Source: Bidens hawaiensis (Eukaryota > Streptophyta > Magnoliopsida > Asterales > Asteraceae). From it: DNA of 64,000 bases. The stretch covers positions 1-64,000 of the forward strand of contig JAIQDT010003863.1 in NCBI GenBank assembly GCA_021521415.1, in the 5' to 3' direction. Each line of letters begins with the position of its first letter. Positions within the stretch are counted from its first letter, which is position 1. Below, one piece after another: positions 12,187 through 24,185 of this stretch. The position numbers and the translations under genes were made by a program. The notes beneath the pieces are model-generated. The model saw only the letters and a list, made by a program, of their open reading frames with translations, was not told the origin of the DNA and did no database searches.

Positions 12187-12879
12187 TTTTTATAATTTTT
12201 CAGGTGATGAAGCAACATGAGTTTCTTTTGTTAGACTATTTAAAGAAATTGATGGTGGTTTAATATGAAAGATCATGTTTAGGTCTTTTGTTGATGTTTG
12301 TTTGTGGTTTGGTGTACACTAACTTATTTTAACCTTAAACTTTTAATATCTAGACATTGTAAATGATTAACGTTTTGGTCCGAAAGTTATAGAAGTTTTG
12401 TGTGCTTGAATTTATTGTTTAAATTTATTATGTTTGTTGACATGTTTTTCCACCCGTGTGTAACACGGGCTATACCCTAGTATATGATTAAATCAAATGA
12501 CCTAGTCCGGTTTTATACGGTTGGTTTTCGGTTCAAAAAGTATATCAAATCGTTCGCTACGGTTTGAAAATTTTCAAACCAACCGAGCGAAAGTTAAGAA
12601 AGAAAACCAACCATGAAACCAAACCGAAGACCGGTTTGGGCGATTTCACGGTTTCGAAGCTAATCGTGAACACCCCTACTTTTGGGTACTCATTTTACCC
12701 GAGCAGCACGAAGCAAGTGGAATTTCTCGTTTTAAATCGTGTATGATACAGTTTGAAGTTAATTTTTGTTATTGGAACTTTCAAAATTTTAGTTAGCTAA
12801 TTTAGTAGCAAGAGTATAAGCTTTATGTTGTAAAAACGTGTACCAGAGATAAACCAAAAGACATTTACTTTATAGTTAG

Positions 12880-13833
12880 TGAAGAAACACTAAGTGACCC
12901 CGGGCAGATTACGGATAATCTGGGGGTTAAATAGATGTTTCCCACGAGGGTTAGGTCCGGCAAAGATGGTTTTTCTTCTGATGACCTGCAAAACAGACAC
13001 CGTGAGCTCGTCACTGAGAAGGGGGGGGGGGGTTCCTCCTTGTGACCACCTTCCGGCGTGAGAATCAGACTAGATTGCTCTGAATATAAGTGTATATTGA
13101 GAGAGATTGCAAGAGAAGATAAGATACAAGATAATGATACCGTTCCAAGGTGTTGGAGTATTTATAGCCGAAGGTAGGTTTCCAAGCAGGTATAGCCAGC
13201 TGTATAATATTCCTTTTCTACCAACTGTGGGCTACACACGTGCCATGCTGGTAGTTGGTGGGTAGGCAGCGGCTGATAGTGACATGGCCGGCTGTGTACT
13301 ATTCCTTTTCCACCAACTGCAGGCTATGTACGTGCCACGACAAGGGTTGGTGAGTAGGCAGCGGCTGATAGTGACATTTTGTACTAGAGCGTGCTCCTCG
13401 TACTGTTGTCGGTGAGCTGTCACCCTGTGATTGGTTCATGGGCTGCTTTGGTTAGATCTTGTCTATTTTGTCCATACCTTGGCAGGTATAGTACAAAAGA
13501 TCTTCCAGAAGCGTACGGACTGGCTCATTTGGGCGGGAGTATTCCCGCCTTGCTCATTCCTTCAGGTGACTGAATTATTGAGTGCCTTGTGCGTGTAGCC
13601 TTGCAATTAGTGCGGGTAGCCTTCCCTGATGGCTTGTATCCGCAACTGCGGGAACAGGTGGGGTACTTCACCATTGGGAGGCTTTTCTTGCGGGAACAGC
13701 TGGCGTACTGCGCGTAAGGTCTTCTTCTCTGAGCATGGTTGGTCCTGCGGAACCAGTTGGTCCTTGCGCATACGTCCCTCTTCAAGGTGAGTCTTGCGGG
13801 TCCAACTGGGCTCTGCTGGGACCTACCTCTTCA
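12880..13833 (-). repeat. 3' LTR of Tat element copy 2
   Basis: 954 bp with ends TGAAGAAA...CCTCTTCA in + orientation. It differs from the 5' LTR by 12 substitutions counted by eye, a G run of 12 instead of 7, and one extra A. A TATAAATA box reads on the - strand near 13158-13166. The adjoining AGTCCCCCC (13834-13842) is the complement of the polypurine tract. Confidence 0.95.
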
Positions 13834-14215
13834 AGTCCCCCCAGTCCAATGTTCTTCTCATGAATTGTTAATAAGTGAGGTGAACTTTTGGACTTAAGCA
13901 AGGGGTTTTGGAAAGACTTTTTAGTTTTAAGGTTTTCCGTGGGGATTCTTCCCGCGGTTTTCCTAATGTCACTCGCAGAAATTCCCGACTTTTCTGCCTG
14001 ATCTTTGGTTGTGATGCGGGTAGGTGTTTAACCCCTTCGCACATCGGGAGCGTTGAGTTTCACTTGTATAGATTCTTCACGAGTTTCTGGTAGTTTCGGA
14101 CATAGTGATCAGTTATGTTAAACCACCAATTCCACCTTGAAGTTTCAAATAGGCTAGTTCTCAACATTCCCGCTATGTGGAGGTGCTATTTCTCTTTCCT
14201 TAAGCACGGTCCAGA

Positions 14216-14420
14216 AGATCCTTCTTGGTTTCAATTCCCTGCAAGTGCTAAGTATGTGAAGGGTTTCTCCTTGACACTGTACCCGCACTCGTCTTATAGT
14301 TTCTTTACTTCCAAGGTATTCTTGGCTTCAATTCCCTGCAAGTGCTAGGTATGTGAAGGGTTTCGCCTTGACACTGTACCCGCACTTGTCTTACGGTTTC
14401 TTGGGTACCAAGGTAAGGGA
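14216..14420. repeat. Two copies of the ~97-bp unit (copy 2)
   Basis: Equivalent of the five-copy array at 4340-4830, in opposite orientation. The two units each include GTATGTGAAGGGTTTC and CACTGTACCCGCAC. Confidence 0.85.
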
Positions 14421-14774
14421 GTATATTCCCTCTTATTTTTGAATCTTTGAATCTTTTTGAATCTTTTTGAAATTCGAAGAGTTGGTGAAAGAATAAGAAC
14501 AGTCCAAACTGTTGAAGGGACGTTAGTGTCGTCCGACGGTTTCTTCTGACAGTTTCAGGACGTACAGGAAGTTATGGCGACGTGACAGTATATGGTCATT
14601 CCAGACGCTTTTTCAGGCGCGTGGGCGCGAGTTTTCGGGCGCGTGGGCACGAATTTTACGGCACACGTCCTTTCAACAGCTGTTGCCAGCTTTCTCTTTC
14701 CACGTGTCATAGTTTCATTGCACCTGCGCTCTCTCTCTCCTCCGCATTAAATTCATCGCATTCATTGCGATGAG

Positions 14775-14783
14775 TATATAAAG
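14775..14783 (+). promoter_or_regulatory. TATA box of the antisense retrotransposon gene (copy 2)
   Basis: TATATAAAGGGGG stands about 120 bases before the ATG at 14903, matching the arrangement in copy 1. Confidence 0.75.
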
Positions 14784-14902
14784 GGGGAGAGGGTGCATCT
14801 TAATCCACACTTTCACTTCTCTCTTCTAAACGATTTCCGGCGAATACTCTAACTTTTCCGTCGAGCATTCTCCTGAAATCATTCCTTCTTTACATCTAAA
14901 AC

Positions 14903-17900
14903 ATGTCTTCTACTCATGATCTTGAGGCTACCGCCGAGGAGTCTGATGTGTACGCCGAGATCCCGTCGTCCACGTCTGATAAGGACGATAAGAGCACTGC
15001 TGGCGAAAGCCGGTGTGCTCTTCCCATCGACCTTTATCAGTACATCGTCAGGAAGTTCATGCTCGAGCCGTTCGAGCCTGAGTTTCCTGAGCCTCACCAA
15101 ACGATGTACGATGCCCCCAAGGGCAAAATAGGGGTATATGCTACATTCTTCATTTATGGGAATCTCAGGTTCCCATTGACGAAGTTTGTATACCGTGTTT
15201 TGGAGAGACACGGTGTGCACCTGACGGAGGTACACCCAATGGCGATCGCCAAGATCTGCCATTTTGAATGGGTGTGCCTCATTCTGGGTGTGGAGCCCCA
15301 TGTCGACCGCCTGATGACCTTCTACTCCTGGAGGTGCATCCAAGGCTGGTACACCTTGGTCACCCGGATCAAGGGTTTGAAGATTTGTGCTACCGAGCGC
15401 AGTCTTCGGTCTTGGAAGCGGGAGTTCTTCTACATCTCTGCCCGTGTCGTCCCTATTGCGATGACATTCAAGAACGGGAGAGCACTCCCCAGCCTTCATG
15501 CCTCCAATTACCAGGAGGCGGAATGGTTTGCCAAGATATCCCGGATCCAGACTCCGGTTTACCGCTTCGCGGAGTCTGGGATGGTGATGCTCGGTATGAG
15601 CCGGGTGTGGAAAGATGCCGGGGCGGAAGCGCCACAGATTCCCATCGTCCTCGAATACGGTTTGAACTCTATCCCTTACGGTATGCTTCATATTGTTTGC
15701 TAATTTAGGGTTTTTGTTTTAACCAGTTCTCTTTTTATTTTCAGAAGGAAACAACTTGCAGTCTCTTCTGCATCCGCGGGAGAGTGGTGGTCCCGCTCGG
15801 TTGGGTACTCGTGCTCTTGACGAGAACGAGTTGCCCATCCTTGAGCAGACGGCGGATCGGTTTGTGCAGGCCTACCCGCTAGGCCATGAGATACTGAGCG
15901 CCACGCGGCCAGGTACAAGATTATTTAACCCTCGCCCTCTCAATGCTCAAACCTCTGCTGGAATTCCTCTAATTTTGTCATCTTCTGATGAGGAATCCGC
16001 AGATGGTCCTTTGTTCGCGAGGAAGAAGAAGGCTGCTGGCGGGAAGGGCAAGGCGAATGTTGCCTCCACTGTCGATCAGGGGAACCGGTCTGAGTCGGAG
16101 ACCGAAAGTGAAGAGGCGGCGGGGAACCCTGGTGGTGGTGAGACCACTGTTCCGGAGGTTGAGACAGCTGTCACCTCCGGCCAGCCCAGTACGACGGTGA
16201 CCGGCGTGAAGAGGCCGGCCCCATAGGGTTCGTCCCCGCCCGTTCGCACCTTCAAGCTCAAGAGGACTCGTAAGTACAAACTTCATTTACTGTAACTGCA
16301 TATCTTTCAGCCATTATACTTATATATCTTCTTCGTGCAGGCGTGGATGCTACCGCATTCCAGAGTGGAGCGGGAAGGAGCAACTCTGGACCCATGACGG
16401 TAGGTTTGGTCAACCTACCCGAGGCGATGACCCAGGCGGCCGCGTCTGTTTCAAGTATTGGTTCAGTTGCTCATCCCGTTGAGGCAACTGTTCCAACTGT
16501 AACATCATCCCTGCCGGCTGTCAGTGCCATCTTCACGGAATCCTTCACGGAGCCGGCGGTGGTTTCTTCTGCGGGTTCTTCCGCGGCGACGGCCACGGTT
16601 GTGAGTTCACCTCCGTTGGTTTCTACCACGGTTGTGAGTTCACCTCCGGCGCCGGCGACCGCGCCGGTCCTTCAGGTTTGTTCTGGGTTGGGACGTCTAG
16701 CCAATCTTTGCCTCCTTCCCATCTCCTTGACCTTTTGGATGGATATCCCTTAGGTTCAGGTGATGGGTTTGGTGGCTATCGACCTGTTGTCGACCCTACA
16801 GGTGCGTGGGGTTATCTTGGCCTTATATCCCTTTTATCCCTTTTTTTATCATCTTTTCCTTACTGTTTTTTGTTTTGTACAGTGTCGGATTCTAATGAGG
16901 TGTATGTTCCATGGTGGAACATCCGCCGGGGAACAACCCTTCGGACGGCTGTGGACTGCGTCGAGTGGGCGCGCCACGCCGCCCCAAGTGGTGCGCTGGG
17001 GGAAGCTATGTCAAGATACCAGGAGGGTAGGCTGACAAACGAGCTTCGGATTCTCCTTGCCCGGATGCAGCCGCGCGTCGAGTTGCTTTGTCGTGAAAAC
17101 GACAAGTTAAAGGCGGCGCGTATCCAAGAAGTAGCTCAGGCGCGGGCTATCCGGGAGGAGAACAGGAGACTCTCCGCCGTTGCTGTGGAAAAGGAAAAGG
17201 CCTTCAAGGCCCTCGAGGTTGAAGTTCAGGCCTGTCTCGAGGCCCGTTCCAAGGCTACCCAAGCTGTTAACGAACAGCTTCGGTTGGCTAAGAAAACTGC
17301 GCGGAACGCGACCGAGAGGGCCACCAAGGCTGAAGCTGTTGCTGAGCCTCTGCGCGCCGAGAATGAGGAGCTTAAAGCAAAACTAGAGAGGCTCCAGCAG
17401 GCTAATGATGCCTTGGCCATGGAAGACGCCAAGAAGCTCCAAGAGATCTTGGACCAGAGGGGCATGCTTGACCATACTGAGCGTAAGCTGAAGGGCGTTG
17501 AAGAGGCTGCAGCTAAAGATGTGTTGCTTGCCAACCTTACTAAAAACGAAGCCGAACGCGCCCGAGATGAAGCTCAAGCTGCCCTCTAGGAGGCTTTGGT
17601 TACCAAGGAATGGCTTCTTCGAGAAGCGTTGTCTCAGGTTTGCGCAGTTTCACAATTTCTTTACGCTTTTCCTTGAAGAGTTTTTGATATACTTTTATGT
17701 AGGTTGTGCATCGGGTTCTTTCGAACACATCATATGACGATGCCATGAGCGCAGCCCTCAACACTTCCCATGAGGATGGGGAAAAGGCTGGCTTCTTGCT
17801 TGGTCTAGGGTTTGTTGAGAAAGGCATCCCGCCTTCCAACTTCCCTCTATATGATGTGGATACTGAAGCTGCTTATGACCAAGCAGTGAACCAGTACGCT

Positions 17901-18038
17901 GCCTTCCCGCATCCGGTGGTGGAAAAGGTGAAGGAGATTACTGCTGCTGATGATGGGCTAGCTATCCTCAAGGCTTTCCTTGAACCGCCACACTCTACTG
18001 ATGGTGCGGGTTCAAGTGGGAGTGGTCCTGAAGCTTGA
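14903..18038 (+). pseudogene. Antisense retrotransposon gene, Transposase_28-type coiled-coil protein (broken)
   Basis: Exons 14903-15680, 15745-16269, 16341-16801, 16883-17637 and 17703-18038, all with GT...AG introns of 64-82 bases and with phases that join in frame. Exon 1 (about 260 codons) is the Transposase_28 domain, with conserved stretches such as PEPHQTMYDAP and KFVYRVLERHGVHL. Exons 2-3 are low-complexity acidic and Ser/Thr/Pro-rich. Exon 4 is a coiled coil of about 200 residues and exon 5 a conserved tail. Three lesions relative to copy 1: TAG at 16224-16226, a one-base frameshift near 16665, and TAG at 17587-17589. Copy 1 is intact at these points, and copy 2 is intact where copy 1 is broken, so both decayed independently from a working gene. 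Confidence 0.85.
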
Positions 18039-18224
18039 TCCTTTAGATCCCTTCCCACTGTTAGAACAGATTTTTATTTTTGTATAGATTTATATTCTTG
18101 TACGCGGGTATGTGCCCAGCTATTCTTGTAATACTTGAATTTTTATGGAATATAAATCTTTTGTTAATGCCTTGCCTTGTAAACCTTATATGTTTTCCTC
18201 ATGCATATTCTAGTTTAACTTGGC

Positions 18225-18570
18225 AATTTCCTAAGTACTTTAGATAAGTTAACATTTCAATGTGGCAGATAATAGGTTAAAGTTCTGCTTCCTCTTTCGT
18301 GATTGTGCGGTTAAGACCGTCACTTTCACTTAGTAGGATGGCTAAACTTTACCTCTATCTGACCTGCGTGGAGGTTTTCCTCATCTTTTCCTTAGAAATT
18401 TTCTAAGTGTTTTGAATAAGTTAACCTTTCGACGCGCGGTTGTTAATAGGTTAATGTTTAGTTTCCTCTATCATGATTGTGCGGGTAGGACCGTCACTTT
18501 CATTTAGTGGGATGACCAAACTTCACCTATAACTGACCTGCGTGAAGGTTTTCCTTATCTTTTCCTTAAA
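18225..18570. repeat. Two copies of the ~170-bp downstream unit (copy 2)
   Basis: GACCTGCGTG recurs at 18361 and 18535, each preceded by a GTGCGG...CCGTCACTTTCA stretch. It corresponds, reversed, to the four-copy array at 45-625. Confidence 0.8.
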
Positions 18571-18777
18571 AATTTTTACCGTTTTTTTGTGTTTATGCGG
18601 GTTTTGCCGCTTTCCACACGCAACGACTTACTTCTTCCCATATTTATGCGGTGAATACCGGCATATCAGTGTGAGAAGTTCATAAGTATAAAGGTAAGGC
18701 TATCAACACAATGTGAAAGGAGAATCATATCCATTAGAAGTGGCTCTAGGCCTTTTCTTTATAAGTTTGGAATTGAT

Positions 18778-21700
18778 CTACTTGTAACATTTGCGTAATT
18801 GAGCTCCATTCCATGTTCTTGGGATGGGAGTGCCATCGAGCCTTTCGAGCCGGTATGCGCCCTTTCCCAAAACTTCTTTGATAATGTATGGTCCTTCCCA
18901 GACCGGGGCCAGCTTTCCTGGGCGCTCTTGGTTTGAAGCCTCGTTGTTACGCAATATGTAGTCTCATACATTGAAGTTGCAGAGTTTTACCCGCGTGTTG
19001 TAGTACTTTGGCATTTGTCGCTTGTAGTTCTCTTCACGCGCTGCGGCTAAGTCTCTGCGTTCTTCGGTTAGCATAAGGTCTAACCGTCTTTCCGCATCAT
19101 TGTCTTCTGGCTGAATCAAGACCCTTGGTGAGGGTAGACTGATTTCGACCGGGACCATGGCTTCAGTGCCATAAGTGAGGCTGAATGGGGTTTCTCCCGT
19201 ACTGGCCTTTTTCAGCGTTCTGTTTGCCCAAAGGACGTGTGGAACTTCGTCCACCCAGCCGGATCTGTGTTCTAAGAGTCTTTTCTTTATGCCGTCGACG
19301 ATGCTCTTATTTGCTATTTCCACCTCACCATTACCCTGCGGGTGCGCCACTGAAGTAAAGGTGTGGGTGATTTGAAGTTCTTCCAGCCACTTTTGTAGCT
19401 TCTTGTCAGCAAAGTTGGTGCCGTTATCGCTCACCAAAGTCTGTGGAAGTCCAAAACGACAAATAATAAATTCCCAAATAAATTTTTTGATATTTTTGCG
19501 GTTGTTTGGGCTAAGGGTTTTGCTTCTATCCACTTGGTGAAGTAGTCGATGGCTACCACTAGAAACTGAACGTTCCTTGCTGCTGTGGGAAATGGGCCTG
19601 TCACATCGATGGCCCACTTCTGAAATGGCCATGAAGAGGTGACTGGAACAAGTTCATTCTTCGGGCGATGCGTGTTGGGTGCGTAGAGCTGGCAAGACTT
19701 ACACTTTCTGGTGTTTGCCAACGCATCCGTATGCATCCCCGGCCAAAAGTATCCCGCGTTGTTTAGCTTAGCTACAACAGCGCGTGGACCTGCGTGTACT
19801 CCACAGATGCCCTCGTGTACTTCCCTTAAGAGGTAGCCGGCATCTTGGTTGTCCACGCATCTTAGGAGTGGACCAAGAAAGTTATGTCTGTAAAGGATGT
19901 CATCTATGAGTTGATAGTTCAGTGCTTTACAGCGTATTTTTCTTGCCTGTGTTTTTGACTCTGGTAGTATACCCGCCGCAAGGTAATTTATTATGGGTGT
20001 CATCCACGTTTCTGTACCGGTTTGGATGACACAGATTTCCTTATACGGGACTGATGGTGCTCCAGGGAGTTCAATGCGGATGTCCTTTCCTAAGTGGGTG
20101 AAGGCTAACGATGCAAGCTTGCTTAACGCATCCGCAGATTTGTTTTCGCTACGCTTGACGTGTATGACTTTACAATCGTTAAACTCGCGCATAAGGGTTT
20201 TTGCTTGTGCGAGGTACAGGGCCATTGTGTCGTTCACGGCCGTGTACGTCCCGTTTATTTGGTTGGCTACTAACATGGAATCCACGTGGGCTTCCAAGTT
20301 TTTCACTCCCATCTTACGCGCAATTCTCAGCCCGGCCAAGAATGCTTCATACTCCGCTTCGTTATTCGTATTTGGAAAATCCAGTCGAATAGCGTAAGTG
20401 TATTCCTGGCCTGCTGGGTTGGTTAGTTTCAACCCTGCGCCTGAACCCTCGTTGCTGGCTGCTCCATCAGTGTAGAGTCGCCAGACATCATCGATGTCTT
20501 GTGCTGGGGAAGGTTGAGCCTCCTCCTGGCACTCTTTCTCCTGCGAAGCGGGGACTTCTGCAATAAAGTCGGCCAAGACCTGACCTTTTATGGCTGGCCT
20601 CGGCTGTTACTTTATCGCGTATTCTCCCAATTCTATTGCCCATTTGGCTAGGCGTCCCGACAATTCGGGTTTGCCTAGAACGTTTTCAAGTTTGAAGCTG
20701 GTGAGAACGGTGATTGGGTGACCTTGGAAATATCGTCTTAGCCTGCGTTAAGCCTGTACAAGTGCTAAGACTAATTTTTCCAGGGTAGAGTACCGGGTTT
20801 CTACGTCTGTTAGGACACGGCTAACATAGTAGATTGGCATCTGAATGCCTTTTCGCTCTACTAGCAGGACTGCCCCGGTTGCTCTATCTGTGGCGGAGAG
20901 TTATAGGATTAATTCCTCCCCCGCTTCTGGTGCCGTGAGCGTTGGGAGTTCGATCAAGCGTGACCGAATTTCCTGAAAAGCTGCTTCCGCTTCTGGTGTC
21001 CAGCGGAAGTGCGTTTTCTTTAAGCAGTTTCTCAATGTTGACACGAATGGAAACGACCTATCCGCATGGTTTTCCAAAAAGCGGTTAAGTGCGACTAGTC
21101 GTCCATTCAGTGTCTGAGCTTGCTTGATGGTAGTAGGTGATTCCATTTTGATAATGGCTTCGACCTTTCCAGGGTTCGCTCTGAAGCCATCTTTAGTAAC
21201 GATGACTCCTAAGAACTTCGCTTCTTCCATCCCAAAGGAACACTTGCTCGGATTGAGCTTCATGTTTATCTTCCTGAGCGTGTTGAAAGTTTCTTCGATG
21301 TCTTTCAACATCGCTTCTGGGTCAGGGCTTTTGACGACCAAGTCATCCATGTAGACTTCCAAGTTCCTCCCAATTTAAGCATGGAACTCTTTGTCCATCA
21401 GGCGTTGGTATGTGGACCCGGCATTCTTAAGTCCGAATGGCATCATTTGATAACAAAATGTGCCATCGGGCGTCCGAAAAGCGGTTTTGTCCTGATCGTC
21501 AACGGCCATGTGAATTTGATGGTATCCCTTATACGCATCAAGGAAGCATTTAAGGCGAAACGGTGCTAACGAATCTACCTTAAGATCAATTTCGGGTAAC
21601 GGGTAACAATCTTGGGGCATGCTTTGTTTAAGTCTTTGAAATCTATGCACATGCGCCATTGTTTGTTAGACTTCGGTACCATAACGGGATTTGCAACCCA

Positions 21701-24122
21701 TGTTTTATATCTGCTAACGCGTATGTTGCCCGCGTCAAGGAGTTCCTTGACTTGGGTTCTACACGCGTTAGCTTGTTCCGCCCCCATTACTCTGCGCTTT
21801 TGTATGACTGGCGTAAAAGCCGGGTCACACTTGAGCTTATGCTCTGCCTTACTTCGAGGTACACCAGTCATGTCAGCTGGTGTCCACGCGAAGATGTCAG
21901 CGTTTTTCTGTAGTAAGCGTTTGAGTAAGGTGCGCGTAGGATCAGTGACTGTTGGGCCAATGGTAACAGCCTGGTCAGGGTATTTGCCATTGAGGGCCCA
22001 TTCTTCTGGTTCGGTGATGGTTGGTTTAGCCATCTTTGGTTTGGGTTTAGATGAGACAGATGCGATGCATACCTGGGGAATACCGGTGATCATCGCTACA
22101 CCCTCAGCTGTTGGCCATCCCATCATGCCGTGGACTGAAGATACCACGGCATTGAATCATGCCATCCCGTCTCTCCCGAAGAGAATGTCGTATGTGTGGT
22201 GTGGCTTCCTCATCACGACAAAGTCCACGTCTTCTGTGCGGGAGTGTTTCCCGTATGTGAGAATGACGGGGAAAGATAGGATACCCAGGGGGTGTTTGTG
22301 CTGCCGTCGAACCCTTCCATCGAGGCGTAGACCGTTTCCAGGCGTTCCTTGTCTTCGTCGTCTAGCTTGTCGAAGAACTGCCTGTACATAACCGTTGACG
22401 AGGCGCCGTTGTCAGCAAGAGTGCGGGAAGTGATGTAGTGTCCCAGCTGGCTTTTGATGACGATAGGGCCTTCTTTGCTGGGTCCTCCTAGCACTCGCGG
22501 GAAGCGCACCTTAGCTTCCTTCCACGTGCATGGTTCTGTCGTTCGTCTTTTTCTTCCTCTGATGTTACTATGAACCATGTGGATGCTGATGTCAACGGGC
22601 TTTCGTCCGTTGCCTTTGTATCGGTTATCATTCCTCCCTCCATTCTTGATTGATGCCACAAGGTGTGTAAGTCTTCCATCCTTGACGAATGTTTCAACAA
22701 TATCTTTCAAGGATGTACACTCCTCAGTGTTGTGACCCTTTGTCCCGTGGAAGTCACAGGATTTGCTCTGATCCGCATTAGGTCGCTGCCGGATCATTGG
22801 AGCTTTCGGCCATGGGAGTTTTTCGGTGGCAAATATCTCCGTGACGCTTTTGGTGAGTGGCGTCCACCGGTGTTTTCGGCTTGATGGGTGCGTGTTATCC
22901 CTTCCGCCTACTAGAGGGCGGGAGCTGGATGAGGTGTCAAAGTTTACCCTTGACTGCCAAATACCTAGCTTCCTCTTTTTGTTTTGCCGGGCGGTCCGAA
23001 CGTTGTTTTCTCTAGTCCTTTGCGTGTAGAGGTGTGTATTCTGGGGAAGATCCCTACCCAGTTGCTTCTCCGTTTCGGCAAAGCGCTTGGCCACCGTCAT
23101 GATGGCATCCCATGTGGATGGCATGCCGTCCTTACCCGTCAACGTGCGGATAAGCTCTGGGTATTCGGCGCCCTGGATGAAAGCGGCGCGAACAAGATCT
23201 TCGCTGCTTTTTGGAGTTGAAGCGAGTGATGAAGTCTAGTAAAGATTCATCTTCCTCTCTAACGCAGTTGAGGATCGTCCACTGCTCTTCAGTATATTTC
23301 CTCTGTTGACTGAAGTGTTGGCTGAACTTGTGTTGAAAGTCCGCCCAATCATAGATGTGGTGGACCGGTAAACGATCAAACCATGCCCTGGCCGCTCCAA
23401 CCAGCGTCATCTGGAACATATAACACCACGTGGGTTCCGTCCAGTTGCTGACGGTTGCCCCCGCTATGAATCTGTTCAAGTGATCGTCTGGGTCGGATAT
23501 ACTAGTCATAAGTGCCTATGTTGGACATTTGTTTGGCACTCTTCGGGGCGATTGCTTCCGCAATGTCCCTTGGAAACTTGGATGTTCCCGCATTTGCAAC
23601 AGTTGGTCTAAAGGTTTTGGAGAAGTCACGTGGGTTTCCACCCGCGTTTTTTGGTTTGAAGGTTTCTCCAAAATTCCTTCTCGGTTGGAAGTCCGTTTCC
23701 TTACGCTTCCCTTTCGCCCTATGGCGAGGGTTTGCGTCGCTGTCGGACTCCTCCCAATCATCGTCCAAGTACTCGCACTCATTGCTCATGTTGAGCTGTT
23801 GTCGAGTGCTTCCGAATTCGTCAGCCTGTTGGAGTGAACGTAAGCGTTCATCCAACTCAGATTGGAATTCCTTTTGACGTGCTTCCGCCCACGCTTTAAC
23901 TTGATCAAGTGTTTGGCGGGGGAGCCTCGTCTGTTGTCTTTCCACCTGGGTATCAATGAATCCCAGGTGAGGATTGTTTACTGCACTTGCCCCGGCTTGG
24001 GTAGCCGGGGTAGTGTTCGTAAAATGTGTGTACTCGCCGGTGTTCCCCCCAGTAGCTGGGGTTGTGGTTACCGGGGTCTCTTGGTCACTCGCTGGCCTTG
24101 GCACCGGAGTAACCTTAACCAT
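18778..24122 (-). pseudogene. Tat-type gag-pol polyprotein (multiply disrupted)
   Basis: Gag starts at the ATG at 24122. The capsid motif SDPDDHLNRFI is near 23490 and the nucleocapsid knuckle CDFHGTKGHNTEEC near 22755. Protease has ADNGAS (about 22415). Reverse transcriptase includes FLDAYKGYHQI, MPFGLKNAGSTYQRLM and YMDDLVVKS (21545-21330). RNase H covers about 21000-20650, and an archaeal-type RNase H with YTDGAASNEGSGAG and NNEAEYEAFLAGL is at 20490-20130. Integrase has an HHCC finger, IDVTGPFP, VSDNGTNF and GEVEIANKS (19800-19270), ending with a GPY/F-like GPYIIKEVLGKGAYRL and stop at 18778. Lesions: frameshifts near 23505, 23210 (A run), 22290 (C run), 21615 and 19490; stops at 22157, 21375, 20901, 20748, 20607 and 18964. 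Confidence 0.92.
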
Positions 24123-24173
24123 TTTTCCAGAAGTTTTTAAAAAAACTGAGAATTAGTTCTAGCTTTTATGCAC

Positions 24174-24185
24174 GGATGGCGCCAA
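24174..24185 (-). promoter_or_regulatory. Primer binding site of Tat element copy 2
   Basis: Reads TTGGCGCCATCC on the - strand directly after the LTR end TTTCTTCA. TGGCGCC complements a tRNA acceptor end. The tRNA was not identified here. Confidence 0.7.

Larger units (their letters stand above)
7316..12480 (+). mobile_element. Non-autonomous Helitron (putative)
   Basis: The 3' end is diagnostic: a hairpin CCCGTG-TGTAA-CACGGG followed after a short spacer by CTAG at 12477-12480, next to host T. The proposed 5' end is TCTTACTAATATAAAATA at 7316 after host A, giving the A^T insertion Helitrons use. A near copy of this 5' end at 7270 is an alternative start. No Rep/helicase reading frame is present. 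The interior is very AT-rich and contains repeated intron-like modules, a longer tandem repeat and a nested hAT element. Confidence 0.7.
6824..12678. mobile_element. Non-autonomous hAT-like element (outer), split by a Helitron
   Basis: Left end TAGGGGTGTTTATGG; the right end read backwards is TAGGGGTGTTCACGA, an inverted repeat typical of plant hAT ends. The flanking 8 bases are TTTTTGGG (6816-6823) and CTTTTGGG (12679-12686), a target duplication with one mismatch. Subterminal regions carry many AAACCG/CGGTTT motifs. Removing the inner Helitron leaves about 690 bp with no coding capacity, so it depended on a transposase made elsewhere. Confidence 0.75.

Noticed and set aside
14879..15691. 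A 270-codon open frame opposite exon 1 of the antisense retrotransposon gene.
   Set aside because: It mirrors the GC-rich Transposase_28 exon and has no family resemblance; the + strand frame matches the known domain.
21612..22391. A 259-codon + strand open frame.
   Set aside because: Shadow of the pol reading strand; the - strand in this region encodes protease/RT linker and RT motifs.
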